From NCBI GenBank assembly GCA_020636405.1, contig JACJXW010000004.1, positions 806,001-870,000 on the forward strand: a DNA stretch of 64,000 nt. Reading direction: 5' to 3'. The notes beneath the pieces were generated by a model. That model saw only the letters and a list, made by a program, of their open reading frames with translations. It had not been told where the DNA came from and searched no databases. This DNA is from Lewinellaceae bacterium (GTDB lineage: Bacteria > Bacteroidota > Bacteroidia > Chitinophagales > Saprospiraceae). The position numbers and the translations under genes were made by a program. Shown here piece by piece: positions 17,609 to 25,028 of the stretch (positions are counted from its first letter, which is position 1; each line of letters starts with the position of its first letter).

Positions 17609-17654
17609 ATGAACCAGCCGTTGAGAGTCGTATGAACGCTTAGAGTTAGACATG

Positions 17655-18535
17655 AGTCATGCGAATTAGGGGCTAAATGGCAGCCTATGGAGGCAGGGAT
17701 CGAGGGTGCAGCATGTGAGGTGAAAACGGCAACCCTTTTGTACTGCTTCAGCAGGCGCCCTTTTGATTTATGATGTTTGATTTATGATGTTTGATTTGTG
17801 ATGTAGGGCGAGCGGAAGGGCTGCTTCCAAAGAGCCCCATCAAAAATCGCACATCACACGGCCCTTTCGCGTAACAAAAGGCCTAGTTCCAGGGCGGCTT
17901 TTTTGGACACTGTCCGGCAGCTCCTGCCCGGCGGCTACCACCGGGCAATGGACAGCTCCCAAGCGGCCACAAGCGCCCTTTTTCCCTAAAGGAAAGCGTT
18001 GGGCAGAAGACAAGGACACCAGGGCCGTTTCCTGCTGTTGAAGGCAAGGAACGTGCCTTGGCGGTTTCCTGCCAATAGCCGACAACCTGCAAAACCATGG
18101 CCACGGCACTTCAGGCGAAGTGCCGTGGCCCCTCTTAAATCCGGAAACCGGCACAGCACCTGAAAAAGGGCAATCCCGGACATCAAGGGCAGGCGCCAAT
18201 ACCTCGCTACCTGGTAATACCAAGCATAAAAGCGCCGCCTGTGGAGCTTCCAGCGTTTTTTGAATTTTTTTGCGCGACAAAAAAGTGCAAACGGCTTTCT
18301 TGGAGCGAAGCAGAACAGGAATGTGCAGTGTACAAAGGGGAAGTTCCCGGCCCTAAGGGGCTGCCCTCCTGGCATCAGCGAAACGAGTGCCCCGGAACTC
18401 GCCCTCGCCTTACGCGAAAGGGCCGTCGCACGTCAAAAATCGCACATTTCTCCGTACCAAAAGTATCGTATAATCTGTCTGATATTTTGCACTCCCGGCC
18501 CTTTCAGGGCTCTTTAGCTCCTGATTCGCATGACT
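17655..18535. repeat. Nested inverted-repeat element, about 880 bp, no coding capacity
   Basis: Outer arms at 17655-17677 (AGTCATGCGAATTAGGGGC...) and 18513-18535 are inverted copies matching at 21 of 23 positions. Inner arms at about 17858-17895 and 18390-18428 share GGCCCTTTCGCGTAA in inverted orientation plus AGTTCC. A 15-bp direct repeat, TCAAAAATCGCACAT, sits just outside the inner arms (17840-17854 and 18433-18447). Inside are a perfect 14-bp hairpin (18099-18112 with 18117-18130, loop AGGC) and three 14-bp tandem repeats of GATTTATGATGTTT (17765-17806). Open frames in the region have no protein-like features. It is probably a non-autonomous mobile element with a second one nested inside, or a structured RNA locus. 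It occupies most of the gap 17609-18869. Confidence 0.6.
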
Positions 18536-18672
18536 TCTCATTGTATTTTAGAATAAAGTCTATTCAACCATTCTTCCCGCCGAATTTATAAAAAGGCCAT
18601 CGGCGAATTTCATGCATAATCCGGCCTAACTCTCTTTAGTTGTTTCAGTCATTTTCCGCCTTCTGCAAGTTT

Positions 18673-18689
18673 TTGGCACGGATCTTGCA
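18673..18689 (+). promoter_or_regulatory. Sigma-54 (RpoN) promoter of the curlin-like gene
   Basis: TTGGCACGGATCTTGCA matches the -24/-12 consensus TTGGCACG-N4-TTGCA. The invariant GG and GC are separated by exactly 10 bases (GG 18675-18676, GC 18687-18688). It lies 181 bases before the start codon. Such promoters need an AAA+ enhancer-binding activator, not seen in this window. Confidence 0.75.
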
Positions 18690-18869
18690 CTACTTCTAGC
18701 AACTGAATATCCCCCACAAAAAAGTACGAAAGGCATAACCCCGCATTGGAAACATACTGGCAGCGAGCAGTACCGGCGCCAACATGTTTGCTGCAGTATC
18801 CTCCATCGGATTGTGCCCCAGTACAGTTTTTTAAAGTACTACATTTTCTAAAAAAAAATCTTTTCGAAC

Positions 18870-19589
18870 ATGAAAAAGCTTGTATTCCTTTTGATCGCAG
18901 TTTTCGTTATTACAGGCACTATGATGGCGCAGGCTGATAACCATTCTGAAGTAACTATTTCAAACGAAAGTAACGGCAACAACGTAATGGTGAAACAACG
19001 CCAGGACGATGATGAGCAGAACCTCTCCGAGATCAATATCCTCAATGATTCGGATGACAATATCGTGGATGTGAAACAGATCGGTGAAAACCAGTATAGT
19101 GACATTGATATCACCAACGGCTCCAGCTTCAATGATGTAAAGGTGGTGATGAAAGACGAAGACAATATCAGCGAGGTATCCATTGATGAAAGCTGGAGTA
19201 ACCAGGTCGATATCAAGCAGGTGAGTGAGGACAATTACTCGGATGTCGACATCTCTTTTTATTCCGATAACAACCAGGTTCTCGTAAGGCAAAAAGGCGA
19301 AGGAGAACATCAGTCGTACATCCGGATCCTTGGTGAATCCGGCAACAACAGCGTATCGGTTAAACAGCGCGGTGAAGATCAGTATTCCGAGGTGGAGATC
19401 AGTGATTTCAGCAATGAAAACAGCATTTCCGTACACCAGGATGGCGAAGATCAGTATTCCAATGTCAACATCACCCTGGCCAGTGATTTCAATACAGTGG
19501 ATGTGAACCAGGATGGCGAGGATAACTTCAGCAATGTCCTCATCGAAGCCAATTCCGATTTCAACCAGGTATCCGTTATTCAGGATTAA
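18870..19589 (+). CDS. Curlin-like repeat secreted protein, putative functional amyloid subunit
   Basis: The 239-residue protein starts with a signal peptide (MKKLVFLLIAVFVITGTMMAQ). The rest is nine repeats of about 23-25 residues with the pattern S-x-V-x-I-x5-N-x-V-x-V-x-Q-x-G-E-D-x. Examples are YSEVEISDFSNENSISVHQD and YSNVNITLASDFNTVDVNQD. Regular Ser, Asn and Gln with alternating hydrophobics is the curlin (CsgA/CsgB) pattern, which folds as a beta-solenoid amyloid. The repeats are unusually rich in Asp and Glu, so the fibre would be strongly acidic. No csgE, csgF or csgG export genes are nearby. The gene has a sigma-54 promoter and a strong terminator, so it is a single-gene unit. Confidence 0.75.
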   Translation: MKKLVFLLIAVFVITGTMMAQADNHSEVTISNESNGNNVMVKQRQDDDEQNLSEINILNDSDDNIVDVKQIGENQYSDIDITNGSSFNDVKVVMKDEDNISEVSIDESWSNQVDIKQVSEDNYSDVDISFYSDNNQVLVRQKGEGEHQSYIRILGESGNNSVSVKQRGEDQYSEVEISDFSNENSISVHQDGEDQYSNVNITLASDFNTVDVNQDGEDNFSNVLIEANSDFNQVSVIQD

Positions 19590-19603
19590 TAAACGGTAAA
19601 AAC

Positions 19604-19645
19604 AAAACGGGCAGTCCACTTCGGTGGCTGCCCGTTTTGCTTTTG
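19604..19645 (+). terminator. Rho-independent terminator of the curlin-like gene
   Basis: AAAACGGGCAG (19604-19614) pairs with CTGCCCGTTTT (19628-19638). Inside, CCAC-TTCG-GTGG forms a UUCG-capped extension with one bulged T. TTTTGCTTTT follows. It can also serve upp from the other strand. Confidence 0.85.
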
Positions 19646-19705
19646 GGGCCTGGTGCGGCAGGTTAACATAAGAGATCCATGCTGCTATTCGACAATGGCC
19701 CTAAT

Positions 19706-20365
19706 TCAATCATCCGCCCCCAATCCCTTTTCTCCGAAGCTCAGGTCTCCGGCGTCTCCCAGGCCGGGCACGATGTAGGCTTTACCGGTCAGCTCTTCAT
19801 CCAGGGCGGCCATCCAGACGTAGGCTTCCGGGAATATACGCCGTATATGGTCGAGCCCGGCCTGAGAGGCAATAGCCGTGGCAAAATGGATCTGTTTAGG
19901 CGTGCCGTATTCCAGGAGCGCATTGGTTGACAATGACATAGAGGCGCCGGTGGCCAGCATGGGGTCGGATACGATGAGGACGACATCATCCAGAGGAGGG
20001 CAGGAAACGTACTCCATATGCACGTCAAAGGTACCATCCTTATGATGCCTGCGGAACGCTGAAACAAAGGCATTGCCGGCATAGTCGAAATAGTGGAGCA
20101 TACCCTGGTGGAGCGGCAGCCCGGCCCGGAGGATGGTTGCCAACACCACTCTGTCGGCCGGGACGTTGACTTTGGCAACGCCGAGCGGGGTCTCGATGTC
20201 CTTTTCCCGGTAATTCAGTTCTTTACTGATCTCATAGGCCAGCACTTCCCCGATGCGCTCCATGTTACGGCGGAAGCGCATGCTGTCTTGCTGTATCTTC
20301 GCATCCCTTATTTCGGCGATGAAGTGGTTGGCGATCGAGTTGTTTTCGCTTAGGTTGTAGATCAT
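19706..20365 (-). CDS. upp: Uracil phosphoribosyltransferase
   Basis: The 219-residue enzyme converts uracil and PRPP to UMP in pyrimidine salvage. The PRPP-binding motif is VLIVSDPMLATGASM (about residues 128-142). The family's uracil-binding loop appears near the end as YIVPGLGDAGDLSFG. TILRAGLPLHQGML is also conserved. Length is slightly above the usual 208. It is monocistronic with its own promoter element, and it converges with the curlin-like gene across the shared hairpin. Confidence 0.95.
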   Translation of the reverse strand: MIYNLSENNSIANHFIAEIRDAKIQQDSMRFRRNMERIGEVLAYEISKELNYREKDIETPLGVAKVNVPADRVVLATILRAGLPLHQGMLHYFDYAGNAFVSAFRRHHKDGTFDVHMEYVSCPPLDDVVLIVSDPMLATGASMSLSTNALLEYGTPKQIHFATAIASQAGLDHIRRIFPEAYVWMAALDEELTGKAYIVPGLGDAGDLSFGEKGLGADD

Positions 20366-20412
20366 TGCAGTTGGCTGGTATGTTTAGCAATTTAAAGTCT
20401 AAGATCGGAGCA

Positions 20413-20420
20413 CAAATATA
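20413..20420 (-). promoter_or_regulatory. Promoter -7 element of upp
   Basis: On the minus strand the sequence is TATATTTG, matching TAnnTTTG, about 48 bases before the upp start and just past the stop of the upstream deacetylase gene. No clear upstream TTTG. Confidence 0.45.
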
Positions 20421-20424
20421 CACT

Positions 20425-21750
20425 CTAAATTTTTACCGGCTCCCGGGCATAGGCCAGAATCTTCTCGTATATCGGTTTCCATCCTTCCCATCCGTGTTTT
20501 TCGGCAAAGGAACTATTGTGCCATAAGGTAATAAAAATACCGCCAACTGCTCTGCTCTGACGGCACAATTCCTCCAGGCGGGCAAGAGCCTGTTCCGGGG
20601 GCAATGCCATATAGCGGCGCAGCGCCACGTCCATGGCGGCAAAGGGGAATATCTTCAGTGCCTGCATTTGTTCGGCCTCCAGGTCATACCAGGAGAAGGG
20701 CGTGGCCATTCCTGCCCGGAAGCCCACCCCGTCGGCATAGCCCATAGTGTAGTCTTCCTGTATGCCTTCTGCCAGCAGGCGGCGGTAAGTTTCCGGAAAG
20801 CGGAGGATCAGAAAGTGCTGGCGGCTGCGGTGTACATTTTCCCCCGTTATTTGTTTCAGGCGGCGCACCTCTTTGCGCAGTTGCCCTTCCTTGTAGTTGG
20901 AGCGGTAAGAAGGATGCAGCCCGACATTTCTGGTATCCGCCACCCGGGCGGCCAATTTGCGAAAAGCAGGGTTGTTGACGGGCAGGTTTTTATCGTATTT
21001 TCCGTAATCGCCAAGCAGGAAGAAGTAAAGGGCGGAGAGGCCTTCCGAGCGGTGGAGTTCCCGCAGGTAAGAAAAGGTATCAAAAGGGTCGGGGCGGTTG
21101 CCGAGCAGGCAGGCCCAGCGCTCGTAGGCCAGCCCCCACTTGGCGGTGGCCAGGTCGCGGAGCGTTCCGGCCAGGTTGAGCCAGAGCGGCCGGTGGCGGT
21201 AAGCCCAGGCCATATCGATATCGAGGGTAGGTAAAAAACGGTAGTCCGGATAATCGAGCTCCAGTTCCGGAAAACGCTGTTTCAGGGCTTTGCCAAGCTG
21301 CAGCGCCCACTGATTGACGAGGGGCTGTTCGAGGAAACCCTCCCGGTGAGCCAGGCTTTGGCTGGCGGGGAAACGCTCCAGGGCATCGGCGGAAAAGGGC
21401 AGGTACTCTTCGTAGCGGCTGGCCAGGAAGAACGCCAGGGCCGGCAGGTCGAAAGGGAATGCGGCGCCAGTAGCCTCCTGCCGGAAAAAGGCGGGCAGGC
21501 CGTTGTGCTGAAACACTTCTGTGGCCTGCGGGCGGATGCTCTGCTCCCAAAGCAGCGGCCCGGCCGGAAGCCACAATTCCCCTTCTGCTATCGGAGCAGA
21601 GCTGTAATTGAGCCGGGGGCCGTCCGCCGCCAGGTAGGCCTTCCGGTTGGCGGTCAGCTCATAGCTGGCCTTCAGGCAACTCCGGAAGAGTATGCGAAAT
21701 GCATATTGTACCCGGGGGCTCAAGGATGGAACATAGGCCAGTAGCTTCAT
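20425..21750 (-). CDS. Polysaccharide deacetylase family protein
   Basis: The 441-residue protein has an N-terminal region of about 165 residues like the domain that precedes deacetylase folds in Bacteroidota (FFLASRYEEYLPF, FLEQPLVNQWALQLGKAL). A carbohydrate-esterase-4-like barrel follows. PTLDIDMAWAYRHRP (about 170-185) supplies the catalytic/metal Asp pair, VGLHPSYRSNY (about 277-287) the metal His, and the closing GIFITLWHNSSF the last His segment. It would remove N-acetyl groups from a surface polysaccharide. No signal peptide is visible and no polysaccharide cluster is adjacent. Confidence 0.85.
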   Translation of the reverse strand: MKLLAYVPSLSPRVQYAFRILFRSCLKASYELTANRKAYLAADGPRLNYSSAPIAEGELWLPAGPLLWEQSIRPQATEVFQHNGLPAFFRQEATGAAFPFDLPALAFFLASRYEEYLPFSADALERFPASQSLAHREGFLEQPLVNQWALQLGKALKQRFPELELDYPDYRFLPTLDIDMAWAYRHRPLWLNLAGTLRDLATAKWGLAYERWACLLGNRPDPFDTFSYLRELHRSEGLSALYFFLLGDYGKYDKNLPVNNPAFRKLAARVADTRNVGLHPSYRSNYKEGQLRKEVRRLKQITGENVHRSRQHFLILRFPETYRRLLAEGIQEDYTMGYADGVGFRAGMATPFSWYDLEAEQMQALKIFPFAAMDVALRRYMALPPEQALARLEELCRQSRAVGGIFITLWHNSSFAEKHGWEGWKPIYEKILAYAREPVKI

Positions 21751-21888
21751 TCCTGAGTTTTGGCAGGTTTATGGAAAGGTAATACGATTTCTGCGCTTTG
21801 TTGCCATTAGTGTCGGAATTTACATAATTTTAGTGGACATAAACAACACGTGGCCGGGGACTGGCGTGGCGATCCAAAAATCCAAAGC

Positions 21889-22383
21889 ATGACCACTAAG
21901 AAAGTTCTCATTACGGGCAGCTCTGCTGTTGGGAAAACCGCGCTCTGCAACCGGTTCATTTGCGGCGCTTTTCGGGAAGGCCGCGAATCTACCGTCGGGG
22001 TAAAAGTAGGCAAGAAAGAACTTGAAATTCAAGGACAAAAGGTAGCCCTCCTTTTGTGGGATATTATCGGGGAGCCCTCTCAGGAAAAAGTGCCCCGCAC
22101 CTACTTCCTGGGCGCCAGCGCAGTGGTTTATGTTTTCGACCTGAGCCGCCCGGGTACCCGCAAGAACATGGAGGCCGACCTGGCCATCATCCGCCGTTCC
22201 CTGCCGGGCTGCCTGGTTCGCATCGTCGGCAATAAAAAAGACCTGCTGAGCCCGGAAGAATTACAGGCCCTGGCGTCCGAAAGCCGGGCGGCATTGTTCA
22301 CCAGTGCCAAAACCGGAGATAATGTGGACGGCCTCTTCCTGGGGATCGGCCAGGAGCTGATGGGAGAAACAGCAGGGATCTGA
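21889..22383 (+). CDS. Small Ras-like GTPase
   Basis: ATG 21889 gives 164 residues starting MTTKKVLITGSSAVGKTALC. The upstream in-frame start adds 13 non-conserved residues. All G motifs are visible: P-loop GSSAVGKT (G1), a Thr in RESTVGVKVG (G2), WDIIGEPSQ (G3, DxxG with Ile in the middle), NKKD (G4) and TSAKTG (G5). The catalytic Gln after DxxG is replaced (GEPSQ), so intrinsic hydrolysis may be slow. The protein has no LRR or COR domains and no prenylation signal. It stands alone, divergent from the deacetylase gene. Prokaryotic Ras-like GTPases often control polarity or motility, but no partner is seen here. Confidence 0.87.
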   Translation: MTTKKVLITGSSAVGKTALCNRFICGAFREGRESTVGVKVGKKELEIQGQKVALLLWDIIGEPSQEKVPRTYFLGASAVVYVFDLSRPGTRKNMEADLAIIRRSLPGCLVRIVGNKKDLLSPEELQALASESRAALFTSAKTGDNVDGLFLGIGQELMGETAGI

Positions 22384-22577
22384 TCTCCACTTCGCATGAT
22401 TTTGTCGCTTCCCGAACACGTTCAAACGTCGAACAACACTCAGGCTTCTGTACTTTATCCATTTATTTTACTAAATTGACATTCGTTTTGGTGAATATTC
22501 CTCCTCTTTGCCCATAAACTGGGCCAGGGTTGAACCTTTATGCCCTAAGAACGTAATACTAGTTAAGAAAATTAATT

Positions 22578-23396
22578 ATGGCCCAGAAGATTTACCTTTT
22601 CCTGCTGCTCATGGGGTTGGGATGCCTCTCGGGGATGGCCCAGCAAACTTATGATACCGAACAGAACATTTACGATGAAGCCAAAGGTATCGTCTACGAC
22701 CGCGAATTTACGGTCGATATGAAATTGCATACCAACGGCTTCGCCCTCGGTGTCAACTTCGCCCGCCTGAAGACCTACTACCTTACCCGCTTCTTCAATG
22801 TAGAGATCGGTGAGATCAAGCATCCCAAAGAGTTCCGGCAGAGCTTCGACTTCCAGACGCCCGCCGCTTCAAGGGTCTCCCGGGCCTTTATCTTTGGCAA
22901 GCAGAACAACTTCCTCGTCCTCAGAGGAGGGATCGGGGAGAAGCGGTATTTGTCGGAAAAGGCCAAGCGCAAAGGCCTGGCAGTAGGGCTGAGCTATCAG
23001 GCCGGGCCCTCTCTGGGTTTGCTGAAACCTTACTATCTGGAGCTGGTCCGCTCCTCGGAATCAGGCCCCTTCGATGACTTTACCATCCGCAGCGAGAAGC
23101 TGACCGACGATAATGCCAGCACTTTCCTGGATATCAGCCGCATCTACGGCTCTTCCGGCTTTTCCAAAGGGCTGGGGGAAATCTCCGCCGTTCCTGGCCT
23201 GCACGGCAAGTTCGCCGTCCACTTCGACTGGGGCGCTTTCGACGAATTCGTCAAAGCCATCGAGGCAGGTGTCATGGTAGACGCCTATTTTCAGAATGTG
23301 CCCATCATGGCGGAATCCGTTCTGACACAAACCCCCGAGAACAAGTCAATTTTCATCAACCTTTACATAAATTTGCAGCTGGGCAAACGCTGGTAG
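22578..23396 (+). CDS. Outer-membrane beta-barrel-like protein of unknown function
   Basis: The 272-residue protein has a signal peptide (MAQKIYLFLLLMGLGCLSGMAQQ). Alternating strands follow (GFALGVNFARLKTYYLTRFF, FLVLRGGIGEKRYLS, GLAVGLSYQAGPSLGLL), and the C-terminus ends SIFINLYINLQLGKRW. The composition suggests an eight- to ten-strand barrel. It lies 48 bases before lipA in the same direction, so they may be cotranscribed, though a functional link is not obvious. Confidence 0.75.
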   Translation: MAQKIYLFLLLMGLGCLSGMAQQTYDTEQNIYDEAKGIVYDREFTVDMKLHTNGFALGVNFARLKTYYLTRFFNVEIGEIKHPKEFRQSFDFQTPAASRVSRAFIFGKQNNFLVLRGGIGEKRYLSEKAKRKGLAVGLSYQAGPSLGLLKPYYLELVRSSESGPFDDFTIRSEKLTDDNASTFLDISRIYGSSGFSKGLGEISAVPGLHGKFAVHFDWGAFDEFVKAIEAGVMVDAYFQNVPIMAESVLTQTPENKSIFINLYINLQLGKRW

Positions 23397-23444
23397 CCGC
23401 AGGAGGCTGGGCAGGTAATAAAATAACCAATAACCGGAGTTACA

Positions 23445-24317
23445 ATGCTCGAACTACCTATAGTAGAAAAAAAAGAACCAAGAAAGAGAAAGCCGGACTG
23501 GCTGCGCGTCAAGCTGCCGATCGGGCCGAACTATAAGAAAGTGCGCAGCCTGGTCGATGATTACAACCTTCACACCATCTGCCAGAGCGGTAATTGTCCG
23601 AATATGGGGGAGTGCTGGGGCGCCGGCACCGCTACCTTCATGATCCTGGGCAATACCTGCACCCGCTCCTGTTCTTTCTGCGCCGTCAAGACCGGCCGGC
23701 CGCCGGAATACGATGAAGACGAACCGCGCCGCGTTGCCGAAGCCATCGATCTTATGGGCGTCAAACACGCCGTGATCACCTCGGTCAACCGGGATGAGCG
23801 CAAAGATCGCGGGGCGGAGGTTTGGCACCAAACCGTGCGTGCCGTCAAGGAGCGCACGCCCCACGTGACCATCGAGACCCTCATCCCCGATGTGCGCGCC
23901 ACCTGGTGGGCACTGGAGCGTATGATCAGCGCTGGACAAGAGGTCGTCTCCCACAATATGGAGACCGTAGAGGCGCTCTACCGAAAGGTGCGCCCTCAGG
24001 CTAAATATCAACGCAGCCTGGAACAGATCCAGCGTACCAAGGATTTCGGAAAACGCACCAAGTCCGGCATTATGGTCGGCCTGGGTGAAACCGATGAACA
24101 GGTTTTCCGGACTATGGACGACTTGCTGGAGCATGGCTGCGATGTACTGACCATCGGCCAGTATCTGCAGCCCACCAAGATGCACCTGGAAGTAGTGGAA
24201 TACGTGCATCCGGATAAATTTGCCGAATACAAGGAAGTGGGGCTATCCAAGGGCTTCGCTTTTGTAGAGAGCGCGCCTCTGGTGCGCTCGAGCTACCACG
24301 CTGAGCGCCATTTGTAA
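23445..24317 (+). CDS. lipA: Lipoyl synthase
   Basis: The 290-residue radical SAM enzyme inserts two sulfurs into octanoyl groups on E2 and H proteins. The N-terminal auxiliary cluster motif is visible in CQSGNCPNMGEC (CxxxxCxxxxxC). The radical SAM cluster follows in CTRSCSFCAV (CxxxCxxC). The conserved C-terminal RSSYHAE carries the Ser that ligates the auxiliary cluster. Length is typical and the start is unambiguous. lipB is not in the window. It converges with the META-domain gene across a long hairpin. Confidence 0.97.
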   Translation: MLELPIVEKKEPRKRKPDWLRVKLPIGPNYKKVRSLVDDYNLHTICQSGNCPNMGECWGAGTATFMILGNTCTRSCSFCAVKTGRPPEYDEDEPRRVAEAIDLMGVKHAVITSVNRDERKDRGAEVWHQTVRAVKERTPHVTIETLIPDVRATWWALERMISAGQEVVSHNMETVEALYRKVRPQAKYQRSLEQIQRTKDFGKRTKSGIMVGLGETDEQVFRTMDDLLEHGCDVLTIGQYLQPTKMHLEVVEYVHPDKFAEYKEVGLSKGFAFVESAPLVRSSYHAERHL

Positions 24318-24321
24318 GGCG

Positions 24322-24391
24322 CTTAAACAGGGTTGATCCCGGATTTTTCAATTCGGGTATTTCAAAAATCCGGGATGAACTCCTGTTTAAG
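24322..24391. terminator. Long two-part hairpin between convergent genes
   Basis: CTTAAACAGG (24322-24331) pairs with CCTGTTTAAG (24382-24391). ATCCCGGATTTTT (24336-24348) pairs with AAAAATCCGGGAT (24364-24376). The position between lipA and the META gene fits a bidirectional terminator. Confidence 0.65.
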
Positions 24392-24421
24392 GAACACCCT
24401 TATTCATGTTATCTCCCGGGT

Positions 24422-24856
24422 TCAGCTCTCCGGTTTGCTGGCTGGTTTAGTTTCTTCTCCTTTTACAAACCGCAGTTTAGCTCCTTCACACTCCATGTTC
24501 AGGGTTTTCCCATTCACGGAAAAGGATTGCGCTTTTGACAGGACGCCGAAATACTGGCTTTCCAGCAGGGCGTTTTCCGGGCACATCATTTTGGTGGCGC
24601 CCACAGGGCCGATCTTCAGGATGCCGCTCTCAATTTCATAATCGGCGAAGTAACGGTTGCAAACGCCTTTGCCCGTAACCTTTCCACTCTGGAAAACGGC
24701 AGTAATTTCCAGTTCTTCGGGAATGTCGCCATTCATATAGACGAGCTTCCAGGGTGTACCCTCAATGGGCCCGCCGGCAGGAGCCTTACAGGAAGAAATG
24801 GAGAGCAGGCAGAGGCAGGTTAGGGAAAGAAAGTGTATTGGTTTCATGGCTTTCAT
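24422..24856 (-). CDS. META (HslJ-like) domain lipoprotein
   Basis: The 144-residue protein has a lipoprotein signal ending SISSC, with Cys at about residue 23. An internal ATG (24847) is an alternative start. The mature part is one META domain: TPWKLVYMNGD, then GKGVCNRYFADYEIES, then GPVGATKMMCPENALLESQY, then LNMECEGAKLRF. These domains occur in E. coli HslJ and in many secreted proteins, with no settled biochemical function. Two Cys pairs may form disulfides. It is probably anchored in the outer or inner membrane. It is monocistronic. Confidence 0.85.
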   Translation of the reverse strand: MKAMKPIHFLSLTCLCLLSISSCKAPAGGPIEGTPWKLVYMNGDIPEELEITAVFQSGKVTGKGVCNRYFADYEIESGILKIGPVGATKMMCPENALLESQYFGVLSKAQSFSVNGKTLNMECEGAKLRFVKGEETKPASKPES

Positions 24857-24899
24857 TTTTTAATCACTACTAAAATACGAATTTCAGGCCATAAAACAG

Positions 24900-24937
24900 G
24901 ACGAGGCCCGGCTGCTATCCGGCAGCCGGGCCTCGTC
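24900..24937 (-). terminator. Perfect 16-bp hairpin after the giant repeat gene
   Basis: GACGAGGCCCGGCTGC (24900-24915) pairs perfectly with its complement at 24922-24937, with a 6-base loop. On the minus strand CTGTTTTAT follows. It lies about 90 bases past the stop at 25029. Confidence 0.7.
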
Positions 24938-25028
24938 GATGGTGAAAGAATCGGAAATGGCCTGCAGGTTTTCAGGCTTGCGGGTTTCAGCCCTCTGAAA
25001 GAGCCCCTTCCCGCGCCCAGCCTGCCCG

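Noticed and set aside
17840..18591. Several frames of 70-150 codons in the nested-repeat element
   Set aside because: Their products are rich in Arg, Pro and Cys without domains, overlap each other on both strands and cross the inverted repeats.
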